DNA of 46,867 bases from Gammaproteobacteria bacterium (GTDB lineage: Bacteria; Pseudomonadota; Gammaproteobacteria; Nevskiales; Nevskiaceae): positions 1-46,867 of the forward strand of contig JAGWMX010000009.1 of NCBI GenBank assembly GCA_028871525.1. The letters run 5' to 3'. A model generated the notes under the pieces. It saw nothing but the letters and a program-made list of their open reading frames with translations, was not told where the DNA came from and did not search any database. Below, piece after piece: positions 8,688 through 17,567 of this stretch. Numbering within the stretch: position 1 is the stretch's first letter; the number at the start of each line of letters is the position of its first letter. Both the position numbers and the translations under genes were made by a program.

Positions 8688-10130
8688 GTGAGCATGAAAC
8701 TCAACCCGCTGGACGCCGCCTGGCTGGCGGTGGAGTCGCGCGATACGCCGATGCACGTCGGCAGTCTGCTGGTGTTCTCCAAGCCGGCCGGCGCCGGTGC
8801 CGATTACCTCCAGCAGTTGATGGCCTGGCTGCGCGGTAGCCGCGACTTCGCGCCGCCGTGGAACCTGAAGCTGCGCCCAGGTGCATTCAAACGCTTTCTG
8901 CCGGTGTGGGAGTCAGAGCCCGACGTCGATCTCGAATATCACCTGCGGCACTCGGCGCTGCCGGCACCCGGCGGCGAGCGCGAACTGGGCATGCTGGTGT
9001 CGCGGCTGCACAGTCATCCGCTGGACTTCTCCCGCCCGCTGTGGGAATGCAATCTGATCGAGGGTCTGGCAGGCGATCGCTTCGCGCTGTACACCAAGAT
9101 GCACCACTCGCTGGTCGACGGCATCGGCGGCATTCGCATGCTGCAGCGGGCGATGGCCCACGACCCCGAACTGAGCGACCGGCCGCCGCCGTGGTCGGCG
9201 CACGTACTCACCGACGACGATAGTGCGGCGCGGGAACCGAGCGCCGGCGGCGCGCTGCGGCACCTGCTGCGGGCGGCGCGGGGGCAGGCGGCGTCGATGC
9301 CGGAGATGCTGCGCGCCTTGCGGCATCTGTACGCCGATGCCGAGCGCGCCGGGTTGACGGCGCCTTTCGCCGCGCCGCGCTCGGTGCTGAACGCCCGTAT
9401 CACCGGCCAGCGGCGCTTCGCCACCCAGCAGTACGACATGGCGCGGATCAAGGCGCTGGCGCGCGTCGGCGAGGCATCGTTCAACGACGTCGTGCTGTGG
9501 CTGTGCGCCACCGGACTGCGCCGGTTGCTGAAGGAACTGCAAGTGCTGCCGAAGCGGTCGTTGACCGTCGGCATCCCGGTCAACGTGCGCCCGGCCGGAC
9601 AGATCGCGGTCGGCAACGCGATCACCTTCATTCTCGCCGACCTGGCCACCGCCACCGCCGACCCGCGGCGGCGGCTGGAGCGGATCAAGACTTCGACCGC
9701 CGGCGCCAAGGCCAACCTGCGGAGCTTGCCGAAGGCCGCGCTGACCGGCTACACGGTGCTGGTGATGGCGCCGTTCATTCTCGAACTGCTGACCGGGCTG
9801 GGCGGACGCACGCGGCCGATCTTCAACATCACCATTTCCAACGTGCCAGGGTCGCCTGAACCGCTGTACCTGCGCGGTGCACGGCTGGAGGCGATGTACC
9901 CGTTGTCGCTGGTGGCGCACGGCCAGGCGCTGAACATCACCTGCCTGTCTTACGCCGGTACGCTGAACTTCGGTTTCACCGCCTGCCGCGACTGCCTGCC
10001 GCACATGCAGCGGCTGGCGGTTTACTGTGGCGAGGCGCTGGACGAGCTGGAGGCGGTGCTGGGGGCACGCCGGGTGCGCGCGGCCAAAGCGCGTAGCCGC
10101 GGTCGCAGCAAGCCGACGCAACCTCGCTGA
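8688..10130 (+). CDS. Wax ester synthase / diacylglycerol acyltransferase (WS/DGAT)
   Basis: A 480-residue bifunctional acyltransferase that esterifies fatty alcohol or diacylglycerol with acyl-CoA to make wax esters or triacylglycerol storage lipid. It starts with MKLNPLDAAWLAVESRDTPM, as in Marinobacter/Acinetobacter AtfA proteins. The condensing motif HHxxxDG is HHSLVDG at residues 139-145, and the second conserved block is NITISNVPGSPEPLYL; LSYAGTLNFGF is near the end. GTG 8688 has a good GGAGA ribosome site 7 bp upstream; ATG 8694 is two codons further in. It follows the PlsC-like gene by 43 bp, so a pyrF-hemE-plsC-WS/DGAT transcription unit is likely. Confidence 0.93.
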   Translation: MSMKLNPLDAAWLAVESRDTPMHVGSLLVFSKPAGAGADYLQQLMAWLRGSRDFAPPWNLKLRPGAFKRFLPVWESEPDVDLEYHLRHSALPAPGGERELGMLVSRLHSHPLDFSRPLWECNLIEGLAGDRFALYTKMHHSLVDGIGGIRMLQRAMAHDPELSDRPPPWSAHVLTDDDSAAREPSAGGALRHLLRAARGQAASMPEMLRALRHLYADAERAGLTAPFAAPRSVLNARITGQRRFATQQYDMARIKALARVGEASFNDVVLWLCATGLRRLLKELQVLPKRSLTVGIPVNVRPAGQIAVGNAITFILADLATATADPRRRLERIKTSTAGAKANLRSLPKAALTGYTVLVMAPFILELLTGLGGRTRPIFNITISNVPGSPEPLYLRGARLEAMYPLSLVAHGQALNITCLSYAGTLNFGFTACRDCLPHMQRLAVYCGEALDELEAVLGARRVRAAKARSRGRSKPTQPR

Positions 10131-10298
10131 AGTGCCGCCGCCTCGGCCAACGCCGCGATCCCGCTATCGAGATTGCTGCGTCCCGCCACGCCGGCGCTCG
10201 CGGCTGAAGGCTCGGCTTCCCGCAATGACGTTGTTTACGCCTTTGAGGTGAGGCCTCGCGCCGGCTGGTGCAGCCCTCGGCATGACGGCGGCCCCCGT

Positions 10299-10934
10299 TC
10301 AGCGCACGGCGTGCAGTACCGGCTTGAGCGTCGGCCACAGCGCCTCGAGCAGCTTCGGCTGTGCGGCGGCGTTGGGGTGGATGCCGTCGGGCTGAAAGGC
10401 GCTGCGATCGGCGGCGATCGCCGCCAGGAAGAACGGAATCAGCCGCACCTGCTCGGCGTGCGCAACCTGCGTGAAGCTTTCGGCAAAAGCCTGCGAGTAG
10501 GCAGGTCCGTAGTTGGTCGGGATGCGCATCGCCATCAGCGCCGGTTCGGCGCCGGCGGCGCGGCAGCCGTCGATCATCGCCCGCAGGTTGTCGCGCATCG
10601 CCGTCAGGCTCAGGCCGCGCAGGCCGTCGTTGCCGCCGAGTTCGATCAGCACCACCGCCGGGTGCCAGCGTTCGAGCGCCGCAGGCAGCCGCGCCAGTCC
10701 GCCGGCGGTGGTCTCGCCGGAGACCGAGCCGTTGACCACGGCGAACGCGGGACCTTGCTTTTGCAGGCGCTTTGCCAGCAGGCTGACCCAGCCCTGGCCT
10801 TGGTCCAGCCCGTAACCGGCGGCGAGCGAATCGCCCCAGACCAGCAGCGTCGGCGGGCGCGTCGCCGCCGCCAGGGTGGTCGCGACCAGCAGCAGGCCCA
10901 ACAGGAAACGCCGCAGTATGACGAGTAAGGACAC
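10299..10934 (-). CDS. tesA: Periplasmic acyl-CoA thioesterase I / lysophospholipase L1 (arylesterase)
   Basis: SGNH-fold esterase. An N-terminal signal peptide (hydrophobic FLLGLLLVATTLAAA) is followed by block I WGDSLAAGYG (nucleophile Ser36), block III GGNDG and block V DGIHPN with the catalytic Asp and His. The product is 211 aa (E. coli TesA precursor 208 aa). No ATG is available near the right position, so GTG 10934 is assigned. That start lies inside the oppositely transcribed ybbA (its ATG is 10918), giving a head-to-head overlap of 17 bp. The tesA / ybbA-ybbP order is also found in E. coli, which supports all three calls. Confidence 0.9.
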   Translation of the reverse strand: MSLLVILRRFLLGLLLVATTLAAATRPPTLLVWGDSLAAGYGLDQGQGWVSLLAKRLQKQGPAFAVVNGSVSGETTAGGLARLPAALERWHPAVVLIELGGNDGLRGLSLTAMRDNLRAMIDGCRAAGAEPALMAMRIPTNYGPAYSQAFAESFTQVAHAEQVRLIPFFLAAIAADRSAFQPDGIHPNAAAQPKLLEALWPTLKPVLHAVR

Positions 10935-11595
10935 GGTGATCGTTGCCGAAGCGGTCGACAAGCAGATTAGCAGCGGTGGCGGGTCGCTGGCGATTCTGCG
11001 CCGGTTGAGTCTGTCCGTCGCCGCCGGGCAGAGCGTGGCGATCCTCGGCCGCTCCGGCTCCGGCAAGACCACGCTGCTGTCGCTGCTGGCCGGACTGGAT
11101 CTGCCGGACGCCGGCCGCATCTGGCTTGACGGCAGCGAGTTGACCGCGCTGGATGAAGACGGCCGCGCCAGTGCCCGCGCCGGCCGCGTCGGTTTCGTGT
11201 TCCAGTCTTTCCAGTTGTTGGCCGGCCTGAGCGCGCTGGAAAACGTGATGCTGCCGGCCGAGCTGGCCGGCGCCGCCGACGCGCGTGCGCGCGCGGCGGC
11301 GGTGCTGTCCCGCGTCGGCCTCGGCGACCGCCTTCGGCACCGGCCGCGGCAGCTCTCCGGCGGCGAGCAGCAGCGGGTGGCGCTGGCGCGGGCCTTCGTG
11401 GTGCCGCCGCGGGTGCTGTTCGCCGACGAGCCCACCGGCAATCTCGATACCGCCACCGCCGCCGAGATCATCGAGCAGCTGTTCGAATTCAACCGGCGCG
11501 ACGGCACCACGCTGGTGCTGGTGACCCACGATCCGCACCTGGCCGGGCGCTGCCAGCGCACGCTGTTGCTCGAGGACGGTCGCCTGCATGAGTGA
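10918..11595 (+). CDS. ybbA: ABC transporter ATP-binding protein (YbbA, LolD/MacB-like)
   Basis: A 225-residue ATPase of the LolD/MacB-type (type VII) ABC systems, expected to drive the FtsX-like permease encoded next to it. Walker A GRSGSGKTTLLSLLAG begins near residue 44. The Q-loop FVFQSFQLL, signature LSGGEQQRVALARAF and Walker B VLFADEPTGNLD follow, then LVLVTHD. ATG 10918 gives MTSKDTVIVAEAV, close to the family N terminus; a GTG at 10876 would extend into tesA. The stop overlaps the ybbP start by 8 bp. The transported substrate of YbbA-YbbP is not established. Confidence 0.92.
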   Translation: MTSKDTVIVAEAVDKQISSGGGSLAILRRLSLSVAAGQSVAILGRSGSGKTTLLSLLAGLDLPDAGRIWLDGSELTALDEDGRASARAGRVGFVFQSFQLLAGLSALENVMLPAELAGAADARARAAAVLSRVGLGDRLRHRPRQLSGGEQQRVALARAFVVPPRVLFADEPTGNLDTATAAEIIEQLFEFNRRDGTTLVLVTHDPHLAGRCQRTLLLEDGRLHE

Positions 11596-14074
11596 ACCGG
11601 TCGCGGCGGCGCGTTACGCGCTGCGCCGGCTGCGGCGCCGGCCGCCGCGCGAGCTGACCGGCCTGCTCGGCGGGCTGGCGCTGGCGGTGGCGGCGGCGGC
11701 AGCGGTGGGCCTGTTCGCCTCGCGGGTGGCCGGCGCGCTCGGCGCCGATACCGGCGCGGTTCTCGGCGCCGATCTGAGGGTTACCGGCGTCGCACCGATC
11801 GGCACCGACCTGCTGCAGCGCGCCAGCGCCCTGCGGCTGTCGGCGGTGCGGCTCGATCGGTTTCCGAGCGTCGTCGCCCATGGCGAGCGATTTCACCTGG
11901 CCACGGTGGAAGCGGTGGAATCCGGCTATCCGCTGCGCGGGCAACTGCTGATCGCCGACGCACCGTTCGCCGCGCCACATCCGGCCGGCGGCGTGCCGCC
12001 GCCGGGGCAGGTGTGGGTCGATGCCGCGCTGTGGACGGCGCTGCAACTGTCGCCCGGCGCCGTGCTCGAACTCGGCCACCTGCGGCTGAGCGTCACCGCG
12101 GTCATCGTGCAGCAGCCCGGCGCGGTCGGGTTTTTCGACACGCTGGCGCCGCGGCTGCTGTTCAACCGCGCGCAGCTGGCCGCGTCCGGACTGCTGGGTC
12201 CGGGCAGCCGGGTGGAATATCAACTGCTGCTGGCCGGCTCGCCGGCGGCGCTGCAGCGTTTCCGACGCCAGTTGCCGCCGAGGCTGCGCGCCGAAACGCC
12301 GCGCCAGGCGCAGCGCACGCTGGACCGGACGCTGGATCGCGCCGCGCGGCTGCTGCGGCTGGCGGTGCTGGCCACCGCGCTGCTGGCGGCGGCGGCGGTG
12401 GCGCTGTCCGCGCGCGCGCTGGGATTGGCCTGGCGCGACGAAGTGGCGCTGGTGAAGACGCTCGGTGCGCGCCGTCGCTTCGTCGCCGCCGCGCTGTGCG
12501 CCGAACTGGCGCTGATCGCGCTGCTGGCGATCGCCATCGGTCTGGCGCTCGGCGCGCTCGGCCAGGCCGTTCTGGCGCATCTGGTGGCGCCGATGTTCAG
12601 CCGCGGGCTGCCGCCGCCGCAGCCGGCAGGGCTGTTGCCGGCGCTGGCGCTGCCGCTGCCGCTGCTGCTCGGTTTCGCCGGTGCGCCGCTGTGGGCGGCG
12701 GCGCAAACGCCGCCGCTGCGGGTGTTGCAACGCACGCTGGCCGCCGCGGTGCCGGGCCGGCTGGCGGCGGCGCTGGCAGTTGCCGCGGTGCTGGCGCTGC
12801 TGTGGCAGCAGACCCGGGAGCTGCGTCTGGCCGGCATCGTTCTCGGCGGTGCGCTGGCGACGCTGGCGCTGCTGGCGGCGGCCGCAGCGGCGCTGCTGCT
12901 GGCGCTGCGCCGGCTGCCGCGGCGCGGGCGCGGCTGGCGCCTGGGGCTGGTCGCCCTGCAGCGGCGCGGTGCGGCGAGCCTGGCGCAGATGCTGGCGATC
13001 GGTATCGCACTGCTGGGGCTGCTGCTGGTCACCCAGGTGCGCGCCGGGCTGGTCGCCGCCTGGCAGGCGCGGCTGCCTGCCGATGCGTCGAACCTGTTCC
13101 TGATCAACCTGCAGCCGCCGCAGTTGGGGGATTTTCGCGCGTTCATGGCCGCGCACGGCTATCCACGGCTGGATCTGCAGCCGATGGTGCGGGCGCGTCT
13201 GCTGGCGATCAACGGCACCGACGTGCGGCGACTCGAAACCGGCGCCGGTACCCGGCGCTGGATCGACCGCGAGTTCAACCTGTCCTGGCGTGCCCGTCTG
13301 GGCGCCGACAACCGGGTGCTGAGCGGTCGCTTCTGGAGCGCCGACAGCCGCGGCCGGCCGTGGCTGTCGGTGGATCGGTCGATGGCGCAGCGGCTGCAGC
13401 TTGCGCTGGGCGACCGGCTGCGCTTCGACGTCGGCGGGCAGCCGCTGGAGCTGCGCGTCACCAACATCCGCGAGGTCCGCTGGGACAGCTTCCGGCCGAA
13501 CTTCTTTCTGCTGGCCCCGCCGGGCGTGGTGCCGGCGGCCGACGCGCAATGGATCACCAGCCTGTATCTGCCGCCGCCGCGCCGCGATTTGCTGCGCGAA
13601 CTGGTGGCGCAATTCCCGAATCTGACGGTGTTCGACATCGATGCGATTCTGCAGCAGGTGCGGCAGACCCTGGCACGGGCGTCGCGGGCGGTGGCGCTGG
13701 TGTGCGGATTCGCGCTGGCGGCCGGCGTGCTGGTGCTGCTGGCGGCGCTGCAGGCCGGCCGCCCGGAGCGCGCCCGCGAAGCCGCCTTGTTGCGCGCGCT
13801 CGGCGTTTCGCGCGCGCTGCTGTGGCGCGCCTGGCTGGCCGAGTTCGGCGTGCTCGGCGCCGCTTCCGGGCTGGTCGCCGGCGCCGCGGCGCAGGGGCTG
13901 GGATGGGCGCTCGGGCGCTGGGTGTTCGAAGCGCCGTTCGGCCTGCATCTGGAACTGCTGTGGCAGGGCGCTGCGGCCGGTGCGCTGCTGGTGCTGGCCG
14001 CCGGCTGGCTGGGATTGCGCCGCCTGCCGTCGACGCCGCCGCGGCAGGTGCTGGACGCCACCGCCGGCGATTGA
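11588..14074 (+). CDS. ybbP: FtsX-like ABC transporter permease (YbbP)
   Basis: An 828-residue inner-membrane permease (E. coli YbbP 804 aa) with two FtsX domains. The first transmembrane segment is at residues ~20-40, then comes a large periplasmic domain. A first group of membrane helices lies at ~255-460, followed by a second periplasmic domain containing RDLLRELVAQFPNLTVFDID. The last membrane helices include the typical ALLRALGVSRALLWRAWLAE coupling segment near residue 735. It is translationally coupled to ybbA. Its very high GC makes long open frames on the opposite strand, which have no protein-like features. Confidence 0.92.
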   Translation: MSEPVAAARYALRRLRRRPPRELTGLLGGLALAVAAAAAVGLFASRVAGALGADTGAVLGADLRVTGVAPIGTDLLQRASALRLSAVRLDRFPSVVAHGERFHLATVEAVESGYPLRGQLLIADAPFAAPHPAGGVPPPGQVWVDAALWTALQLSPGAVLELGHLRLSVTAVIVQQPGAVGFFDTLAPRLLFNRAQLAASGLLGPGSRVEYQLLLAGSPAALQRFRRQLPPRLRAETPRQAQRTLDRTLDRAARLLRLAVLATALLAAAAVALSARALGLAWRDEVALVKTLGARRRFVAAALCAELALIALLAIAIGLALGALGQAVLAHLVAPMFSRGLPPPQPAGLLPALALPLPLLLGFAGAPLWAAAQTPPLRVLQRTLAAAVPGRLAAALAVAAVLALLWQQTRELRLAGIVLGGALATLALLAAAAAALLLALRRLPRRGRGWRLGLVALQRRGAASLAQMLAIGIALLGLLLVTQVRAGLVAAWQARLPADASNLFLINLQPPQLGDFRAFMAAHGYPRLDLQPMVRARLLAINGTDVRRLETGAGTRRWIDREFNLSWRARLGADNRVLSGRFWSADSRGRPWLSVDRSMAQRLQLALGDRLRFDVGGQPLELRVTNIREVRWDSFRPNFFLLAPPGVVPAADAQWITSLYLPPPRRDLLRELVAQFPNLTVFDIDAILQQVRQTLARASRAVALVCGFALAAGVLVLLAALQAGRPERAREAALLRALGVSRALLWRAWLAEFGVLGAASGLVAGAAAQGLGWALGRWVFEAPFGLHLELLWQGAAAGALLVLAAGWLGLRRLPSTPPRQVLDATAGD

Positions 14075-14170
14075 GACCGCCGCTAAGTCCATGCGCCCGC
14101 GGCCTGACAGGCCGGGCGCCTTCGGCTATCCTCGCAACCCCGTTTTCCCCGCACCACCGGAGCCAAGCCG

Positions 14171-15151
14171 ATGAAACCGCCCGTTCACGTCGCCGTCACC
14201 GGCGCCGCCGGCCAGATCGCCTATTCGCTGATCTTCCGCATCGCCGCCGGCGAGATGCTCGGCAAGGATCAGCCGCTGATTCTGCATCTGCTCGACATCC
14301 CCGAGGCGATCGACAAGCTTGCCGGCACGGTGATGGAGGTGCAGGACTGTGCGTTCCCGCTGGTGCGCGAGGTGCTGCCGACCGCCGAACCCGAAGCCGC
14401 GTTCGCCGGCTGCCGGTACGCGCTGCTGGTCGGCGCACGGCCGCGCGGGCCGGGCATGGAGCGCAAGGATCTGCTCGAAGCCAACGCCAGGATCTTTTCG
14501 GCGCAGGGCAAGGCGCTGGCGGCGGCGGCCGATCCGGGGGTCAAGGTGCTGGTGGTCGGCAACCCGGCCAACACCAACGCGCTGATCGCCCGCGAGAACG
14601 CCAAGGCCAAGCTCGATCCGCGTCAGTTCACCGCGATGCTGCGGCTGGATCACAACCGCGCGATCGGCCAGCTCGCCGCCAAATGCGGCGCGCAGGTCAG
14701 CGACGTCGAGAAATTCGTGGTCTGGGGCAATCACAGCTCGACCCAGTATCCGGACCTCTCGCACGCCACCGTCAAGGGCCGGCCCGCCGCCGGGCTGGTC
14801 GAGCGCGAGTGGTACGAAAAAACCTTCATCCCCACCGTGCAGCAGCGCGGTGCGGCGATCATCAAGGCGCGCGGCGCGTCCAGCGCCGCCTCGGCGGCGG
14901 CGGCGGCGATCGATCACCTGCACGACTGGGCGCTGGGTTCCGACGGCCGCTGGGTCAGCATGGGCGTGGCCAGCGACGGCGGCTACGGCATCAAGCCGGG
15001 CGTGGTGTTCGGCTGCCCGTGCGTGTGCAAGGGCGGGGATTACCAGATCGTCCGCGATCTGCCGCTCGACGCGTTCTCGCGGCAGCGGCTGAGCGCTACC
15101 GACACCGAGCTGCGCGAAGAGCGCGCGGCGATCGAATCGCTGCTCGGGTGA
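14171..15151 (+). CDS. mdh: Malate dehydrogenase (cytosolic-type, NAD)
   Basis: TCA-cycle enzyme, malate + NAD to oxaloacetate. The 326-residue product begins [20 protein letters not shown] with the Rossmann GAAGQI loop. The mobile loop [15 protein letters not shown] supplies the substrate arginines, [11 protein letters not shown] is the usual cofactor-side block, the LDHNRA block holds the catalytic Asp, and His188 in [12 protein letters not shown] is the catalytic histidine. The sequence belongs to the plant-cytosol-like group common in beta- and gammaproteobacteria, not to the E. coli LDH-like short form. It is monocistronic, followed by an intergenic repeat copy. Confidence 0.95.
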   Translation: MKPPVHVAVTGAAGQIAYSLIFRIAAGEMLGKDQPLILHLLDIPEAIDKLAGTVMEVQDCAFPLVREVLPTAEPEAAFAGCRYALLVGARPRGPGMERKDLLEANARIFSAQGKALAAAADPGVKVLVVGNPANTNALIARENAKAKLDPRQFTAMLRLDHNRAIGQLAAKCGAQVSDVEKFVVWGNHSSTQYPDLSHATVKGRPAAGLVEREWYEKTFIPTVQQRGAAIIKARGASSAASAAAAAIDHLHDWALGSDGRWVSMGVASDGGYGIKPGVVFGCPCVCKGGDYQIVRDLPLDAFSRQRLSATDTELREERAAIESLLG

Positions 15152-15163
15152 GGGCCGCGTTTA

Positions 15164-15275
15164 GCGAGTGCCGGTGGCACTCGCGGCGGCCCGAACGCCG
15201 GGCCATGGCTGCGCGGCCGGGGCCGGATCGAAGCCGCCGGCGTCGCGCAATGGAGGGCAGATGACGAAACATACA
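15164..15275 (+). repeat. Dispersed structured intergenic repeat, copy A
   Basis: It starts with a perfect 9-bp stem GCGAGTGCC/GGCACTCGC (15164-15172 with 15176-15184, loop GGT). It continues with the family block CGAACGCC-GGGCC, a GTCGCGC-like block, and a tail GACGAAACATACAA. It shares this order with the copies near 21464, 33027, 33150 and 40769. The hairpin may also serve as the mdh 3' end, although no T-run follows it. Confidence 0.6.
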
Positions 15276-15298
15276 ATCGCGTTGGACGTGGCGTAACG

Positions 15299-16264
15299 GT
15301 GCAGGTCTATCACTTTCTGCCGGAGCAGGCGCCGCAGGCGCTGCCGGCTCTCGAAGCGCTGCCGGACGCCGGCTTCGTCTGGCTGGACCTCAGCCGCGAC
15401 CAGGCCGCCGGCTTCGAGCAGCAGGTCGAGCGTCTGACCGGCGCGCGTATCGACATCCAGCACATCGAAGACGCCATGAGCGCCAGTCACGTGTCGTTTT
15501 TCGACGGCACCGACGACTACGACATGGTGATCTTCGAAAGCCTGGGGCCGAAAGACGAACCGATGCTGCTGGAGACGCGCAGCTCGGCGCTGTTCGTGTT
15601 CGACCGGCTGCTGGTGACGGTGCACGCGGCCGACGCCGCCAGCTTCGAGGCGATCAGCCGCAGTTGCGAGGCCGGCGGCAAGCGGCCGCCGCGCAGCGCG
15701 GTGGGCCTGGCCTATCGCATCCTCGACGCCATGATCGACCGTTTCCTGGCGCTGCGCGACGCCATGGCGCGCCGCGTCGAATCGTTGCAGGACGCGATGC
15801 TGCACGCGCGCGCCGGCGGCCGCGCCGACTGGCGCGAACTGATGCGCGCGCGCCGCTCGATCCGCCGCCTGGCGCGGCTGGCCGAAGACCAGTGGGAGAC
15901 GGTCGAAGGCTGGCGCCGCGGCGGCCGCCTGGACTGGGACGAGGTCATGAACGTGCGGCTGCGCGACCTGCTGGAGCACATCACCCGCATCCGCGACCTG
16001 GCGGCGTACCTGGAGCGCGACCTGGATACCGCGCTGCAGCTCAACTTCGCGGTGATGTCGCAGCGTCAGAACGAAATCATGAAGGTGTTCACCGTGATGG
16101 CGGTGGTGTTCATGCCGCTGACGCTGCTGACCGGCGTCTGGGGCATGAACTTCGAATTCATGCCGGAGCTGCACTGGCGCTACGGCTATCCGCTGGCGCT
16201 GGCGCTGATCGTCGCCGTCGGCGTGGGCATGTTCCTCTGGTTCAAGCGCCGCCGGTTTTTTTGA
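15299..16264 (+). CDS. CorA-family divalent metal (magnesium/cobalt or zinc) transporter
   Basis: A 321-residue pentameric-channel-type transporter. There is a soluble alpha/beta N-terminal domain, a long helical stalk rich in Arg/Glu (residues ~160-260), then two C-terminal membrane helices. The signature GMN sits at residues 282-284 (GVWGMNFEFMPEL) between helix 1 (FTVMAVVFMPLTLLTGVW) and helix 2 (GYPLALALIVAVGVGMFLWF). It ends in the basic KRRRFF tail. GTG 15299 gives MQVYHFLP; no upstream in-frame ATG was found. CorA and ZntB cannot be separated by eye. The 3' end overlaps rsmB, on the other strand, by 23 bp. Confidence 0.88.
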   Translation: MQVYHFLPEQAPQALPALEALPDAGFVWLDLSRDQAAGFEQQVERLTGARIDIQHIEDAMSASHVSFFDGTDDYDMVIFESLGPKDEPMLLETRSSALFVFDRLLVTVHAADAASFEAISRSCEAGGKRPPRSAVGLAYRILDAMIDRFLALRDAMARRVESLQDAMLHARAGGRADWRELMRARRSIRRLARLAEDQWETVEGWRRGGRLDWDEVMNVRLRDLLEHITRIRDLAAYLERDLDTALQLNFAVMSQRQNEIMKVFTVMAVVFMPLTLLTGVWGMNFEFMPELHWRYGYPLALALIVAVGVGMFLWFKRRRFF

Positions 16265-17567
16265 GACGGGCGTAGTAGAAGCCGTCGAAGTCGCCGCCCG
16301 GCGCCAGGCGCCGGCCCACGCTGCAGGCTTCGCCCCAATCGCCGCGAACCGGCAGCTCGATCGCGTCGGCGTGTTCGCCGAGAAAGGCGCCGGCCACGGC
16401 GGCGCCTTCGGCGTTCAGGATCGAGCACACCGCGTAGACCAGGATTCCGCCGGGCGCCAGCAGCGGCCACAGCGCCTGCAGCAGCGCGCGCTGGCGCAGC
16501 GCCAGCGCCGCGACGTCGCCCTCGCAGCGCAGCCATTTGATGTCCGGATGGCGGCGGATCACGCCGCTGCCGGAGCATGGCGCGTCGACCAGGATGCGGT
16601 CGAACGGCCGGCCGTCCCACCACGCGGACGGCCGCGTGGCGTCGCCGACCGCGAGCCGCGCGCGCAACCCCAGCCGTTCGAGCGTGGCCGCGGTGCGGCG
16701 CTGGCGCTGTGCGTCGACGTCCAGCGCCAGCAGGTGCAGGTCGTCGATGCGCTCGAGCAGGTGCGCCGCCTTGCCGCCCGGCGCGGTGCAGGCATCGAGC
16801 ACGCGCTGGCCCGGCCTGGCGTCCAGCAACGGCGCGCCGAGCTGGGCGCCGGCATCCTGCACCGACACCCGACCTTCGGCAAAGCCGGGAATGCGTTCGA
16901 CCGGCAACGGCGTGGCCAGCCGCACCGCGTCGGCCGCGGCGGCCACCGGCCGTGCGGTGAATCCGTGTTGCAGCAGTTGGTCGAGATAGTCCTCGCGCGT
17001 CAGGCGCCGGCGGTTGACGCGCAGCACCAGCGGTCCGGGCTGGTTGCCGTCGGCCAGCACCTGCGGCCAGTGCCGCGGCCAGTCGCGCGCTAGCGCAGCG
17101 GCCAGCCAGTCCGGATAGGAATGCAGGATCTCCGGCCGCTGCGGCAGCCCGGCTTCGAGGGTCCGCTGCTCGCGCAGGGTGCGGCGCATCACCGCGTTGA
17201 CCAGTCCGCGCGCTGCCGGCTGCCCGAGCGCCTGCGCGGCGGCGACGGTGGCCGCTACCGCGGCGTGCGGCGGTACCCGCATCGCCGTCAACTGATACAG
17301 CCCGACCAGCAGCAGCGCCTGGATTTCAGCGCGCGGACGGCGGGTGCTCGACAGCAGCCGTTCGCGCAGCGCTTCCAGGCGGCGGCGCTGGCGCAGCACG
17401 CCGTAGGCGATGGCGCGCAGCAGCGCGCGGTCGGCTGCGCCCAGATGCGCCTCGACCGCTTCCAGCGCGGGGTCCAGGCTGCGGCCGGCGAAGACCGCGC
17501 ACAGCGCCCACGCCGCGGCGGCGCGCACCGCCGCGCCCGGCTCGGGGCGGGCGCGGATCTCAGGCAA
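16242..17567 (-). CDS. rsmB: 16S rRNA (cytosine-967-C5)-methyltransferase
   Basis: RNA methyltransferase of the NOL1/NOP2/Sun family, about 441 aa. An N-terminal NusB-like RNA-binding domain (residues ~10-140) precedes the Rossmann methyltransferase domain with the SAM motif VLDACTAPGGKAAHLLE, the DAPCSGSGVIRRHPDIKWLR motif and the catalytic cysteine motif YAVCSILNAEG. The frame opens with TTG 17567, inside the last codons of fmt (8-bp overlap); GTG 17528 is an alternative start 13 codons in. The def-fmt-rsmB order on the minus strand is the usual gammaproteobacterial one. The start codon is the least certain part. Confidence 0.93.
   Translation of the reverse strand: MPEIRARPEPGAAVRAAAAWALCAVFAGRSLDPALEAVEAHLGAADRALLRAIAYGVLRQRRRLEALRERLLSSTRRPRAEIQALLLVGLYQLTAMRVPPHAAVAATVAAAQALGQPAARGLVNAVMRRTLREQRTLEAGLPQRPEILHSYPDWLAAALARDWPRHWPQVLADGNQPGPLVLRVNRRRLTREDYLDQLLQHGFTARPVAAAADAVRLATPLPVERIPGFAEGRVSVQDAGAQLGAPLLDARPGQRVLDACTAPGGKAAHLLERIDDLHLLALDVDAQRQRRTAATLERLGLRARLAVGDATRPSAWWDGRPFDRILVDAPCSGSGVIRRHPDIKWLRCEGDVAALALRQRALLQALWPLLAPGGILVYAVCSILNAEGAAVAGAFLGEHADAIELPVRGDWGEACSVGRRLAPGGDFDGFYYARLKKTGGA

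Noticed and set aside
10131-10298. CGAGATTGCTGCG ... CGCAATGACG stretch resembling common genomic filler repeats
   Set aside because: No second copy in the window and no gene or hairpin strong enough to call.
11489-15264. Very long open frames overlapping ybbP and mdh on both strands (e.g. ~1080 codons on plus, ~860 on minus)
   Set aside because: They are rich in Arg/Ala/Gly/Pro or Gln/Arg, have no family motifs, and are explained by GC-rich codon bias over ybbP and mdh.
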